A stretch of DNA of 64,000 nt from Rostratula benghalensis (Eukaryota > Chordata > Aves > Charadriiformes > Rostratulidae). The notes under the pieces are model-generated. The model had not been told where the DNA came from, searched no databases, and saw only the letters and a program-made list of their open reading frames with translations. Where the stretch lies: contig VXAI01000038.1 of assembly GCA_013399305.1 (NCBI GenBank), forward strand, positions 3,547,113 to 3,611,112, given 5' to 3'. This document shows positions 12,668 through 25,917 of the stretch, piece after piece (the first letter of the stretch is position 1; every line of letters starts with the position of its first letter). The translations under genes and the position numbers were made by a program.

Positions 12668-15600
12668 TGTAGAAGGTGACAGTTACGTAGAAATCTCTTA
12701 CCTGCCTTGGTTGAATCTCTCCTGATCAGGTTTGTTCTGTGAAAGATGCAAGTCTTTATGCATAAATCAGAAGCAAAGGTGTGTTGGCACATCCAGTTTT
12801 CAGCAAAGCTCAAGTGCTACATGTGTAAGTAATAAATTGGCTTCTCAAAGTAGCTTAGACCATATTAATTGGAAACAGAGTCACTGCTTGCAAGGTTGCT
12901 GATGCTGCTCCTTCTGCTTTGTGCCTTTGCAGAGAGCTAATGTATGAATGAGCCAGAGAGCAAATCCCTTTCTCTCTGTCTTTACCTTTCCTCTTTCTCT
13001 TAAACGGTGAGTTAGAGCTCAGTTTATTCTGCAGACGGTGGCAGAGGACAGGCTGACAGGCAAGAGTGTTGTTTCCTCCCCTGCCGAGACACACTGAATG
13101 TGTTGTGAATAAAGACAAAGCCCTCTACCAGTGCACCACATCACTCTGTAGATAAGAGCTGCAAGGATGTGCTGTGCTGTTCTTCAGAATGCAGACATGC
13201 CTTAAACACAGCCGGACAAACTCATCAGGCTCTCCTCACTGAACACTTGCACCAATAACTTCTGTTGGGGATGACACCTCCTCAGCAAGGGGAACTCCAT
13301 CTCTGCAGCTGGCAAGAGCTCTGTTTTGCCTTCTGGAACTGGCTAGCTACATGCATTTATATTTCTACATAATTAAGGGCAATTTAGTTCTAGTTTCTCC
13401 TTCTGACTAATAGGTAACTAACTAGATAAAGTGCCAGTTTTCCATACACTTAATTAACCCCTGTAAAATCCTTACTGACACTTCAGTTTTAGGGTTTGTA
13501 CTAAAGTTAGGCCTAAGGGACACTTGCTAAAGAGTTCTGCACATGAATTACAGTGCTTTTCCCTCTGCCCCAACCTTTTTCACTATAAGGAAAAAATTCT
13601 AGGTAAAATTATTAACGACTGGAAATAAGTTATGATACCATTGGAACAATAGAGTGAAGCTGACTGTAAAAAGAAAGTAAACCCATCTAATTGGTAAACA
13701 GTACACAAAATGACTGATTTAAAAATGAATATATGGCAAATGCATGTTGCTTTAAGCACAAAGACAGCAGACTTAAAGCAATTTTGAGAAAATAATCTGT
13801 CTGTGAATAACAAATGGAAAAAGCTTAAAGAAACGTTATTAAAAAAGGAATTTTTAGTACTGTATTCTTCAGACATGCGTATACATACTTATACATTGTT
13901 ACACCCGTGCTTTAAAGTCTAACATGAAACCTTATCAGCCTCCTTTCTTGAAACCATAGGCAGTAACCTTTCAGAAGAAGAGAAAAAAAATACCAAAACC
14001 ATCTTTTTTGTCCCTTAATATGGTCTGAGTTACTGAAAAAGAATCTTCTCCACTTCCCCACCCCCCTAAATACTAAGAAGCTCTTCAACAAATATTGGCT
14101 CATTTTGGCTGTGAAATCTGGAAATGTGAAAGTTCCCTGAGTACCGAAGTCCTTGGACTATGGGAAGAAAGTATACTTTTGATGAGAAAAGGCAAATAAG
14201 CAATTCCTGAACACATCTCTACTGCCCTGCAGAAGTGATGGCTGGATACTTTCAGAGTCACAAAATACCACACAGAAGCCCAGAAACTGGACAAAACTCT
14301 TGGTTTTGTAGCAAAATGGCTATAGGGTGTCAGATTTTTGGTGTGAGCACCAATGGCTAAGGAATGAAGTCACTCCTCTCACCCGCACACGCAAACCTCC
14401 ACAGCCTTGTCACAGTATAATAAAGACCATTCATCATATTGAATAAAGATCTCTTTGCTGCAATGTGCCCTGTGCTTTTTTCATTGCAAATTAAAGTGAA
14501 TCCCTTTCCCGTTGGTTCACATCCTAGTCACTTTGAGGTCTAGGTTTGACTAAAAGAGAAATTACTGTGAAATTTGAAAGCTCTTGTCCAATTTCATAGG
14601 GTTTGAAAAGATAACAAGCATAAACATGATAGCAAGCCTTAAAGACTGAAAAACACAATTTAATATTTACACTGAATCTGATGCAGTTGTCAATCATGTT
14701 GCCATTGTTTTAATGAACTTAAGGAACCAAAGAAAAATAGTATGTGGCAGTGTGTGCCAGTTTTGTGAGTGCACATACAGAACAGAGAATGTCAGGGACT
14801 AGAAACTTTAGACAAAAGTGATCTGTTCATTTTACCAAGGATGCTGCTCCCCTGTTTCTTGCATCTGCTAATGGGAAACTTGATTTTATGAAGAAATTGT
14901 TATTCCTAAGGGAAACATTAAGCAATTGGCACACAGCTTTATGTTTGATCAAGATCTTAAATAGTTTGGGAAAGACTGAGAACTGCCACTGGTAGAGAAG
15001 CCATTTTGTCTCCTGCTTCCTGAAAGCTAAAATCTTGAATCCTGGATCAGAGGTCCCTTGCTTTTTTCCTACTGTATAGAACAGAGGTGTGATGATGTAA
15101 TATGACAGTAAATTGCTCTGGGAAGAGGACACACATACAAAAGATTAATTTCCCTCTCTTACATCTTAGTGAGCCAAAGGTTGCATGATGTTCAGTATTT
15201 CCAAGAGGCAGAAAAAGCTCTTAGTTTCCAATGGCTTTCACAGGCATGTAGTACTTTGCACCTTAGAGTCTTGCTGAGCAACTACAGAATCACATCAGAG
15301 CAGAAACATGACTTCACTCAAAAAATATCATTAATCCTCTATTTACATAGTCAGCATCCCAAAGGTTACAGATAAAACCGTAGGAAAGAATAAACAAGAG
15401 ATTATTAAAACATAATCACTAGTCACAAATTTAATCTATGCCTTCACCATTTTATATACGTGTTCCTAGTTTATTATGTGCATACTAGTATGAGCATTTA
15501 AACATTAAATGTATCAAACACACTAGCACAGGACAGGAGAAAAAATTCAGACTCCTTCTAGAATTTCTCTTTCTGTACAAGAATAAATCCACTATATATG

Positions 15601-18600
15601 AAAGAGTCAAATGTCCAGCCCTGTGCAACACAAAGACCCAATTTGTGAATATTCAGAGCCATCAAATTACCTGCACAGAATTTTTTTTGCACAGAAGCCA
15701 TCTCCAAGTTTTACACAGTGGAAATATTTCTGCCAGCCTCTGGAAGAAGCACTTCTCATCATCCATCTCAGAATTCACTGCACAGTAATTAATGAATAAT
15801 TATTAAACAAAAAGAGGATTCCTTTTATGAGACCAAGTAATCCAGACTAAGAAGGGAGAAAATTCTATGCAAGTTCAGTTACCAAAGAAAGAACAAACAG
15901 CTCAATACTCAGAAACTAATCTACTCCTATAAAATGATAATAATAAAAATCCTAATGAAGCCAGAAACTAAAAACTTCTGAAATTAGTTTCATGATGAGG
16001 TTAGACATGTCATACATTTTGTGCATATGAAAGTACCATAGTTTTTTCCTGTAAGAAAGCTATCAGTTTTTCCAAAATATCACACTGCTGGCTGATCTCC
16101 CAACCCCTAACAGTGACTGGGACAAAAATTGTGACAATTGTGAAATCTGACTAAATTCCTCATTATTAATCATAAGCAAGAGGGCAAGATGCATCTGAAA
16201 AATATATGCCCTGCTAATGCAACCAATTCAGCTTATCTCCTAATTCAAGCCTGTTTCCTGAACACATTGAACAGTAGTTATCTAAGTAACATTGCAATGA
16301 GAAATAGTTATGTTTGAGATTTTTGGAGCTCAAGCTTTTAGCAAAGGGCCAAGAGATATAGATTCTTCCACTTATAGGCACTGTTTGAATCCAAAATACT
16401 TCAGTGGAATTAGAACTACAATAAAGTCATTGTAGTTAAGGAAAAGATGACCCGAGGGTATTCCTTGTTCATCTACATTGCAAAACTGACACTGAAGTTA
16501 GCACCACTGGGAATTACTGAACAAAAACTTTAGGAGTTAATTGTTTTTTAAATGTTTTAAATGGTAAAGAAGAAGAGGGAGTTTTGTTGGCTTCTTTCTT
16601 TTTTTCAGTTCTAACAGAGTGGGCCGTGTCACCTCAAAATTACAACAGTATTTCAGCTGATGGTGAGGATGGCAAACTGTATTGCAGATGGCCAGCAAAG
16701 TCAAAATAGAGACAAGCTATTTCAGACTGTGAAACATGGTAACCTTAATGAGTAAGTGGTGCTAAAATACCACCTCTGTCACTGACCTATTTTTTTATAG
16801 CACAGACCCCCAAATCATACCCTTTACCTTCTGAAACTAACTCACAATCAGCAGGTAGTATGACAATAAACAGGACTGCTTGCAAATCCCCATGCTGGAT
16901 CTTTCTCATCAGATAGTCTCACATGAAAGAATGATACTGAATATATTAATTGCATATTCCATTAGATCTTCACCTTCATCTACTGCAGCATTATGGTCCC
17001 TACCAGTTCTTTAGTATTCCTGCATTTATAAATGTAGGATATGTTTCTTCACAATTGTTCCTTGACTAGTATATTACCATAATATACGAGAGTGTGTGAG
17101 TAAGAGAAGGAGAGAAGATAAAGAACAGACTCCTATTTATTGCAAGTTAAAGCACCCCCCAGCTCTTTTACTAGACTCTGATCTGTATTACCTCCGCATC
17201 AGTTCAGAAGGTAATTAACAAATTCCATGTGATTTCTTACAGGTATGAGTAGTGTACTGATTCACGGGTTGATGAAAAAAGGCTTGAGAGCACTCTCAAC
17301 TTTCAGGGCTGGAGAGTTACTAAAAATGAAGTCAAACCCAAGTCAGGAGGATAGGAAGTTCTCTTTCTTCTTCATTTTAGTGTATTTACTGAAGGTACTG
17401 CTACTGGGTTGTCTGATAGAGGCCAGAAATCTTACCACAGCAGCTCCAGCATTGGAAGTTACACTTAAAACTCAGGGTTCCCAAGTAACCAAAATAGTTA
17501 TTTGGAAATAATTGCAGTTTCATGGACCAGGCTGAGTCATATCCATTCTTTCCCAGAGACCGTTAAAAAAAAAATTGATTATGTATTCAAGATCCAGAAT
17601 TTGCCCATTATTCTGGATTTTAAACATCTCAAATGCTGGAGATGTGGAGATGCTCTCTTACCAGTCAGAGCTACTGCAACGTTTAGTCAAAGTGTTTGGA
17701 TTGAATCAGACGATGTATCGGAGCAACTTTAATTTCCTATTTCTACAATCGCTTTTTTCTCTATTCATTGACAGATCTTTCAGTCCTTTTCATAACCATG
17801 AAGGTCATTCTTCAACATAATAGAAAATGCAACCAGGGCACAAACTTTTGTCAGATTTACACCGGATATATGAGACGTAGTTGGATAGCAGAGTCTTGAA
17901 TTGATAGTTTAGGAGTAACTGCTTGTCTACATATAAAGAGAGGAAAAGAAAATTTTGACCAAACCCTGCATATTTCTTGTACCCACAATAATCAGTGACT
18001 TAAAAGGGTATTTGGACGGATGAAGAACAGACTAAGTCCTTTCTTTTCTACATTTACTGATCCATACAACTAATTGTATCTGGCCTTTCAAACATTACTC
18101 TACAACTCAATATTTTTCACTTTATAGCACAGCCATTTTTTCATAAGCCAAGGGATATTAAACTACCAGCCTCATGTATTTCAACAGTCAAAAGCATAAC
18201 AACTGCCTAAATTACACTTGGTATGCTTCAAATATTATAGTATCCAATTTGAATGATAGCCTAAAAATCACTAGGGATGAAAATTCTAAAGTTTAGTCTA
18301 GAGAAAGTTGACAGCTCTCCACATAGCATACTAGTTTTTCAACACAAAGAATGACAAATAGATTAAGCATTAAAAAATGTTTCTTATTGAAGAAAGACAG
18401 AAATTTGTCATTTTCCTTTGCAATGGTCCCTTTTAATAAAGAGCAATGCACTGGATAGAAAAAAAAAAGAGAATGAGTCAGGGGAGAAATGCCATACAAG
18501 TAAATTTTTACAATTACACAGGTCGTCAGATAACTTTGACATAGCTTAGTTATTCACAGAATGTAAAAGACAGAAAATCAAGGTCAATTCTGCCTTTGAA

Positions 18601-21600
18601 CTACTGGGATAGTGTGAAATGCTAAAGGTCCTCATTATACATCATTATTTCATTACTATCTAAATCATCTGTATATTAGCTCAGATAACTGCACCCAAAG
18701 GAGTGCTGTAGCAAGTTTTGGGGACTTAAACCATTTCATAACAGAAATAAAAAAGAAAAGCAAGAGGCTTGTTCTCAAATATCTGCAAAGAGGAACAGAA
18801 AACAGAATATACAAAAGCATCACCTTTAGTCTAAAAATACAAATTAAGTATTTCCCCTTATTTGTAAAACAAGACAGAGATGGAGATTAATTGTCAGGTC
18901 CAGTTTGTTATTAAGGACAATTCAGCATCAGAAGTGTGCACATTGAAAAAGCATGAAAATCAGCCACAATATCCCACCTCTTGGAAGAGCGCGTCATAAA
19001 CCGTACAGCAAAGAAAAACAAAGGCAAAATATTCAGTGTCTTCATGGAACTAGATTTCCACACTGTCTAGAAGCTTGTCTAGATCAAAAGAAAAATAAAC
19101 ACTTCAAGATAATAATGTCTAACCTTGTCTGAGGCAATTTAGCACATCTCCTTTACAGCGGTTAGAAAGTAAAATTCAAAGGTGCCTGGACATAATCTAA
19201 GCAGAGAATGGGTCTTAAAGGCATCCTTTCTGTGGAAACCTGCAGTGGCCCATGATGGCATAGAGAGGTTTAATTTAAACCTCTGTGCATCAGCATTAGT
19301 TAGTCTGGCCATTAGAGTTCTCCACTTCTGAATAGCTCTGCTCTTTAGGTGATGTAATAAATCAAATCATGCCACATTAATGGAAAGCTAATGATAGAGG
19401 TTAACCTGTTTTTTCCACCTGGATTTCACTACTAGTTGTGTCCAATCAGTCTGCCAGCTCTACCCATTACTCAGGAGTTGAATCCAGTCATTTGGATGGT
19501 CCATCCATGGTCTCAGACTTTGATTGGTTTCCAGTACCTGCTATACAGCTTCCCTATTTTATCTCCAGTAGAATATACCGAAATCAGTTTCTCAATTTAG
19601 CAAAGGGTGGGTATCAAAGCAACTAATCTTGGGCATCTAGCAAACAATCTGTCATGTCCAAGCTACCTGGCAAACAATTCATCAAAATTCTTCCACTGTC
19701 TTAGGCTAAATTTAAGCTTTTCAAACAGAAACAGTCAATTATTTCTATGCACAGTTAAGTATATGGCAGAGGGATTTTTTTTTGCATACTTGTTTCTCTA
19801 ACTCTTTCTAACTCTTTTGCTAAGAAGAACTTTGACTGACAATTGCAGAACAGCGAGTTCAGAGAGCAAGAGACCCTGTGGATGTTACACTGATGCCTAG
19901 GGCAAACCTCCACCACAGGCCCAAATATACAGAAATTGAAACAGCAATTCTCTATATGTAAAAAAAAAAAAATAATCCCGTGGACTTCAGAATTCTAGAG
20001 AAATTAGTTTTAACTGGTATCTGAAAAGTTTGGTTTGGGACTTACAGCTTGGTACAGAGAATGACAAACTGCATGATCATGAGTTTCCTGCACGCTGCTG
20101 TGGTCTCACTGTTCCACAGGACTTGTGAGAGAGCTCCATGCCAAAATGGCATCAGTGTCCACAGTTTCAGACAGCTTCTGCTTTCAGTAAGAAGTCAACA
20201 CAGCGAAGAACCAGAGCTACCACATAGCTGTCCTCCGCATAGAAAGGAGACATAGACTGAAGACTGAACATGTGCTGTTTGCATTTCATTCTATTTATAT
20301 AGTTAATTGCAACTTGAAGTTAACCTTTTTCTTTTTTAGGCTGTTACAAAAAACTATGTCCTTACCCTTCTCACCAACTTTTTCTCTTCCCCAGTACACA
20401 ATTGTCTGACACTTCTTTGCTGAGTTTCAAAATAGTACCACCAAGCATGACAACGAAATTGATTTTTCTACACAAAGTTTTAGACAATCACCTTTTATCC
20501 ATTCAAAAATACCCAAATTGCAGTACTTGATGAGTTAACCAATCTTTGCTTAAGAAATTATGGACATGGGGTATCCAGTCAGGAACTTTCATCCTGATTG
20601 CAGTGGAATTTTCAAGTATCTTGAGCCTTTGAATGTCAGGTTTCAAAGCAATAGCCTTTAAAAAGGAACAGGCAGAACCATTTTCTTTTTCATCCTCTAT
20701 TATTCTCAGCTCATATAATTCCTTTTAAATTAAGCTACTGATGTGGATCAACAGTAGGATATATGGATGGATAGATAACGCACTGTTCCTGATGCTCTGC
20801 TATACATTGAGTTGTTTATTCAGTGACAAAGATTCAGGAAAGCCATGACACTGTTAACCTGAGGCCTTCTAATGAGAAGAATCCCACAAATACGTTCCTT
20901 ATTTTTTTCCCTACAATAAAAAGGTTTGGATTCACTTTTCCTGGCTATACATGATTTCATAATTTCATTTATTTTATAAAAGACTGGCATATCCCCTAAA
21001 AATGCACATGAATAAAGGAGGAATGCCCTTTCCTACCCCTGCAGACCACCATTTCCCTATTTAGAGGCCACGAGAAGCCAGGGTACATGACTGAAGGAGC
21101 ACTACCCTTACAGTGTGCTTCTGCTTCTTCCTCACACTGAAAAGGGGAGAGGCAGCAATATCTAAAGCAGGCCCAGTCTAAATCTGTAAAACAACTTGGC
21201 TCCAGACAGCAATAACAGTAGGAAAAGGGTTGGGTTTTTTTTTTCCTTCATCACAAATGAAATGTTTTGGAGCAGATTATGGTGGGTGTATGGTAATACA
21301 TTCATCTAATGAAAGAACATAGCAGCAGGAGAGCTAAATGTCTTTACTTTTGTCAGCTTTACTGAAATGCACTATATACAGCAAAAACCACTGCCATATT
21401 GGACCACTGAAGAGGAAGCCCTCTGAGAACCTGGGTTGTAACACAGCCAATAACTGTACAGGCCTAAGGTGCACAAAGAATGGTGTGGGTGGGGAAAAAA
21501 CTGACAACACTTCCCTTGTGCAGATGGTTCTGAAAAACACTCGCATGGACTGAAATAAAAAGCTCCGCCAGCACAGCATGTGCAACATGGCATCTTTGTG

Positions 21601-22210
21601 GTTGCTGTTCAATCTTACTTTGTTTCCATGTTTTACTTTGATGTAAGATGGTCGGATGGCATCAGAGAGCAGTCCTTACCATCTTCTCTGATTTTATCTC
21701 TGAATGAGAGGTGACATGATGCAGGGAAGAAGACTCAAGAGTCTATTCTCGCTGTCTTCTTTTAGTTCTTTCGCCCTCTTTGAGTCACTCTCTCAAAACG
21801 TATCGCTCTACCCTTCATGCAGAGAAGGCAGAACCATAGGCAGAGAAGCAGATGACTCTTCTGAATATTTCCTGATCAGAAGAGAGGAAGTGTCAAGAGG
21901 TAAAGCTGACTCCAGCCCCTACTCAGCTGCAACAAATATATCAGAAATAACTCCAGCCTTTTGCATGCTCCATGAGCTAGGGAACACCTGTATATTCCTA
22001 GTATTCTGGCCACAACATCTGCCACACATACAGCACCCTACATTCCCTATTATAAAAGTAAAAACTTATGTGCTTATAATTGCCTTGTTTTCTGCTGTTC
22101 ATAGTATTTCTTCAGCTGTTTCGAATCACATTTATTTATAGGATCCTCCCCTTCAGGGAATTTATCAGAAAAATTATACCCCTAGTAGGATTTTCCAATG
22201 CTGACACTGG
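12668..22210. other. Non-coding stretch, no gene seen
   Basis: This 9.5 kb has no exon or repeat that I can name. The longest open frame in the window (145 codons, 21704-22141, + strand) lies here. It shows no signal peptide, domain or repeat pattern, starts in a weak context and is not bounded by convincing splice sites. A pyrimidine tract ending in CAG (about 16588-16609) looks like a 3' splice site but leads into no open exon. Homopolymer tracts include A13 at 19960-19972. Confidence 0.55.
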
Positions 22211-22234
22211 AATCTGCATTTAAATCTGCATTTA
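22211..22234. repeat. Perfect 12-bp tandem duplication
   Basis: AATCTGCATTTA is present twice without a gap (22211-22222 and 22223-22234), immediately before the A-rich tract. A slippage or insertion-junction duplication is the simple reading. Confidence 0.9.
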
Positions 22235-22291
22235 AAAAATTAAAAAAAAAAAAAAAGAGAAAATAAAAAAAAATAAAGAAAAAAAGAACTG
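22235..22291. repeat. A-rich low-complexity tract
   Basis: This is almost pure A with scattered T and G, including a 15-base A run. It follows directly after a 12-bp tandem duplication. It could be the tail of an otherwise unrecognisable retroelement copy or simply a low-complexity expansion. I see no processed gene upstream of it on the + strand. Confidence 0.85.
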
Positions 22292-22740
22292 CAGGAAATA
22301 AAGACAAATCAAATGTGAACCCCTAATGGCTGGACTTGGAAATTGGGGAGAACAAGACAAGGAAAACAGGATGTGAAATGAGCAGAATCTGGAGATTTTA
22401 AGTTAAATGTCTAAGGAGTTAAAAGAACGTGCAAGGGAACAAAATTGAGAAGATAAAAACTGACGTATTAAATCAACTTTGACAAAAGGAGATAGAAGGA
22501 TGTCAGCTAGACTTTGAGGACAAGACAATAAAGCTATAGTCCTGGCAAAATATCTGTCCTTTGCTGTTAGAAACTACTTGTGAAACCCACTGCTGTAATT
22601 TCTCAGTGTCTTCCTGAAAACATGACAACAGTGACTTGTGCAAATGCACAGCTGCATGTTATAGTCTTTAATTTTTTCCTGCCTTATCGAGTGTACAGGA
22701 CAAACCAGCTTTGGGGTTCAGTCAGGACGGCAGCTAGAAA

Positions 22741-23935
22741 ATAAGAATGGATTTATTAGGTCAGACGAAAAGTGTAATCTGCTATCCTGTCTTAGCATGG
22801 AGAACAGTTTCTAAGTGTAGAAAAAGTGTAAAACCAGCAAACTCTGATGATACTCCTGCCAGTATCATGTCCCAACTTCCTGAGTTAGAGTTTGCATCTG
22901 CATCATTGTGTTTAATAGCCCTTGATGGGTCCATGATTTACTCTAATTGCTTATTGCTCTTTTTATACTTCTGATATCCTAAAAATCCTGAGTTATACAC
23001 TTGAATTATGCATGGCATGTAAAATACAGCATTTTGGTCTAAATTTGCTTTATGAGAGTTTCAGAGTTGCCCATTGGCTCTTTTGTTTCAGGAGGTAATG
23101 AATAATCACTCCTTATTTGCATTCATTTAGAGACCTTTATTGTGCGCTTGCTTCAGTTGTTTCTTTTCCGAGTTCTAGTCCATTTAACTTTTCTACACGG
23201 GGAATTCATTCCAGCCTTCTTGTCATCTCATTATTCTTCTCCATTTCTTTCCCAGGTCTGCAGTGCCCTTGCCAAATCGGACACCACCTACTAAAAATGT
23301 GTCTGCCTTTTCAGTCATTGTTGGAATGAGGTGGGCACTTTTGCAGAATATATGCTACCTGCCCAAGATCTCTCTTCAATTTAGCAAAAACTATAGCATT
23401 TTTGAAGTTACACACAGGTACCGTTTCAGAATTAGCAACACTGAGATTTTTCTGCCATTTTTTGAACAAAGACTCACTGCAATAAGCTCTAGGTTTGGTG
23501 TTACTGTGTGTTGTTTTTATCATTTTTTAATTTTACTACCCTTCTATTTGTTCCCTGACTATGTAGAACAGAAATCCTTTTAAAGAGTTTTACAAAACTC
23601 CATCTGAAATCTTCTTCGTGTCTCCCCTAGCCTTTCTTTTCTGTTTTCAATCTGACATGATTCTGTAGGAGCAACATCTCTTTTGACTTTACAGCTTGAT
23701 TTTAAAGCACATAGTAACAGATCTTACCATAAGCTTTGGAGAAAGCTGCCTATGGTACACCAGCCAAGACATTCCTAACCACATGTCTTTTGGCTGCTTC
23801 AAAAAACCCTAATGTATTTATAAGACATGATCTCCTTCCATAAATCTATGTGAACTCCTTTTCATTACTAGTGATTTTGTCCCTTACTATTGCCTTTTTT
23901 AGTAGAGAAGATAAGCTTAATGGTTACATACAAAG
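22741..23935 (-). mobile_element. Ancient CR1-like LINE remnant, reverse orientation
   Basis: This is a heavily decayed non-LTR retrotransposon lying antisense. I recognise three blocks in the order expected for a reversed CR1-type element. At about 22747-22970 is the 3'-untranslated block (GGATTTATTAGGTCAGAC, then GCTATCCTGTCTT and AGCCCTTGATGG). At about 23130-23260 is the antisense of the ORF2 C-terminal block (AGACCTTTATTG, then TCAGTTGTTTCTTTTCCGAG, the reverse of the conserved SLEKRRL-type coding stretch). At about 23800-23935 is antisense reverse-transcriptase sequence (ATAAGACATGATCTCCTTCC, then GATAAGCTTAATGGTTAC). The same family is common in turtles, crocodilians and birds. Open frames across it are interrupted everywhere, so the copy is dead. 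The exact subfamily cannot be assigned by eye, and divergence is very high. Confidence 0.7.
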
Positions 23936-23939
23936 TCCT

Positions 23940-25405
23940 TTTCAATTTTTTTTTTTTCAAAAGCCAGAGAGCGTGTAATAAAAAAGATGGAGATTGCAGG
24001 TAAAAGAAGATGGTGTCATGCCCAAGAAAGATGGGTACTACCCTGAGGAACCAAGACCTTTTACCTTTTTTGACAGTTTGCACACAACATTGGTGGAAGT
24101 GGTCTGCTCAAACAGAAATTGCACAATTCATCGAAGGGTTTCTGCCCCAAGGAAACAATTCAGTAGTTAAGTACTGTGCACATTGGTAATCACAGGTACA
24201 CCAAAGATCATGGGAGCTGACTTCTAAATGTACAAATTGCTACATAACACTAAATATTCTGAGCAGACAGAGGAAAGGCGATAAATGCCCGAAACAGAAC
24301 AACCATAGTAATTGCTGGCTTTAATGTCTCTGTACCTCCATTCCCAACTGGAAAGACAGATAGTAATACCATTCATCTCACATCACACAAGATGTATAAC
24401 TCTAGTTCAGGCACTTAAGAATTTTTTAAGGCTTGACTGAAAGACAGCAGTGATGTCCTCTGAACGTAATTTTGCATAAACATAAGGCAGAGTGCACACC
24501 CCTCCTTGTAAGTGCAATGTTCAGTATACAACTGCAGAAAGATGAATGTAATCTCATACTAATCACTTCAGGACAAATACTGGAGTCTGATTAATGAATC
24601 AGATGAAACTTTCACTGGATTTAAGTTGGCTCTTTCATTCTAAAGCCTGCAGTATGCAGTCCATCCTGTATTAGCTTTTTTTGTTTCAGATTTCCCAAGG
24701 ACATGGAGAGGCATATTATACAGCAGAGAATTTGACATAATTTTTATCAATTTTTTTTTTAATATGTAATTCTTTTCTCTGCTCCCTAGGTATCATACAA
24801 CTTACAATTGTTATATTTGCAACTCTTTGTCAGCTGGACACATTAACCTATGGTATAAACACTACATAACACATGAGGCAGAACAAGATGCCCACTTGAT
24901 TTTTGATGACTGTGCTAATGTTCATTTTTAGGAATATTTTCCTAAACAGTAGGAATTATTGCAGTCATCTGCACACATGCAATACCTCTGCTCCTGTTGT
25001 CTTTCAGCAGATGCTTCACGCATTTCCTTTTGTGTACCTGACTAGTTGAACTGGCTGATGAGCACTTCGAGACAGAATCAGGACTGTATCTTTATCCTGT
25101 CTTTTTTGTGAAGCTCTGTGGCTGTTGTAGAAAGAAAAACACGCGTTGAACAAAAGTTTCTAGAATAAACCAGAATAAAACAGGTTGTTTTAAGCACTTG
25201 CAAATAAAACAGGGAGTCAGACACCCAACAATAAACTCTTCATAGAGCACCAGCTTGGATCTGAGCACAAAACAACACAACAGAGAACAACTACATAAAC
25301 CCTTTCTAAATTAAAGCAGAGCAACACCCAAACAACTTAGCATGACATTCAAAATCCACCAGATCATCTTCAAAACAAAATACTGATCCCACAGATAACT
25401 TACTA
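23940..25405. other. Non-coding stretch, no gene seen
   Basis: Nothing recognisable is present beyond a T tract at about 23947-23958 and another at about 24751-24761. A pyrimidine-rich run ending CCCTAG just after 24780 resembles a splice acceptor, but the sequence after it has no sustained open frame. Short open frames near 25092-25280 and 25311-25493 on the minus strand lack any recognisable feature. Confidence 0.55.
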
Positions 25406-25410
25406 ACCAG

Positions 25411-25917
25411 TCTGAAATACTGTGTCCAGTTCTGGGCCCCTCAGTTCCAGAGGGACAGGGAACTGCTTGAGAGAGCCCAGCGTAGAGCCACAAAGATGAT
25501 GAAGGGAGAGGAGCATCTCCCCTATGAGGAAAGGATGAGGAAGCTGGGTCTCTTTAGCTTGGAGAAGAGGAGACTGAGGGGTGACCTCCTGAATATTTAT
25601 AAATCTGGAAAGGGTGAGTGTCAGGAGGATGGAGCCAGGCTCTTCGCAGCGATGGCCTATGATAGGACAAGGGGTGCAAGCTGGAACACAGGAGGTTCCA
25701 TTTAAATATGAGGAAAAACTTCTTCACAGTGAGGGTGACAGAGCACTGGAAGGGGCTGCCCAGAGAGGTTGTGGAGTCTCCTTCTCTGGAGACATTCAAA
25801 CCCCACCTGGACACGTTCCTGTGTGACCTGATCCAGGTGTTCCTGCTCTGGCAGGGGGATTGGACTGGATGATCTTTCAAGGTCCCTTCCAATCCCTGAT
25901 AGTCTGTGATTCTGTGA
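25411..25917 (+). mobile_element. 5'-truncated CR1 LINE, relatively young
   Basis: This is a clear copy of the 3' end of a CR1 non-LTR retrotransposon, about 0.5 kb, sense on the + strand. It starts near GTGTCCAGTTCTGGGCCCC and runs through the conserved ORF2 C-terminal block. Translated, this contains [20 protein letters not shown], from the frame at 25496-25705. It ends with the CR1 3' signature GGACTGGATGATCTTTCAAG, then CCCTTCCAATCCCTGA and two tail units (AGTCTGTG, ATTCTGTG). Compared with the copy at 39.5 kb it lacks 7 bp near 25674 (CAATGAG or the equivalent), which breaks the reading frame. It encodes only the tail of ORF2 and cannot move. TGAAATA occurs at 25413-25419 and 25915-25921, a possible short flanking repeat, although CR1 usually lacks target duplications. 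Confidence 0.96.

Noticed and set aside
16588..16609. Pyrimidine tract plus CAG resembling a splice acceptor
   Set aside because: The sequence after it does not stay open and no donor or exon partner was found. Such tracts are common in AT-rich DNA.
21704..22141. Longest open frame in the window (145 codons, + strand)
   Set aside because: No domain, signal peptide or repeat pattern, and no neighbouring exon. Length is within chance for 64 kb read in six frames.
25496..25892. Open frames on both strands near 25.5-25.9 kb
   Set aside because: These lie inside a CR1 copy. The plus frame is the CR1 ORF2 C-terminus and the minus frames are its antisense shadows.
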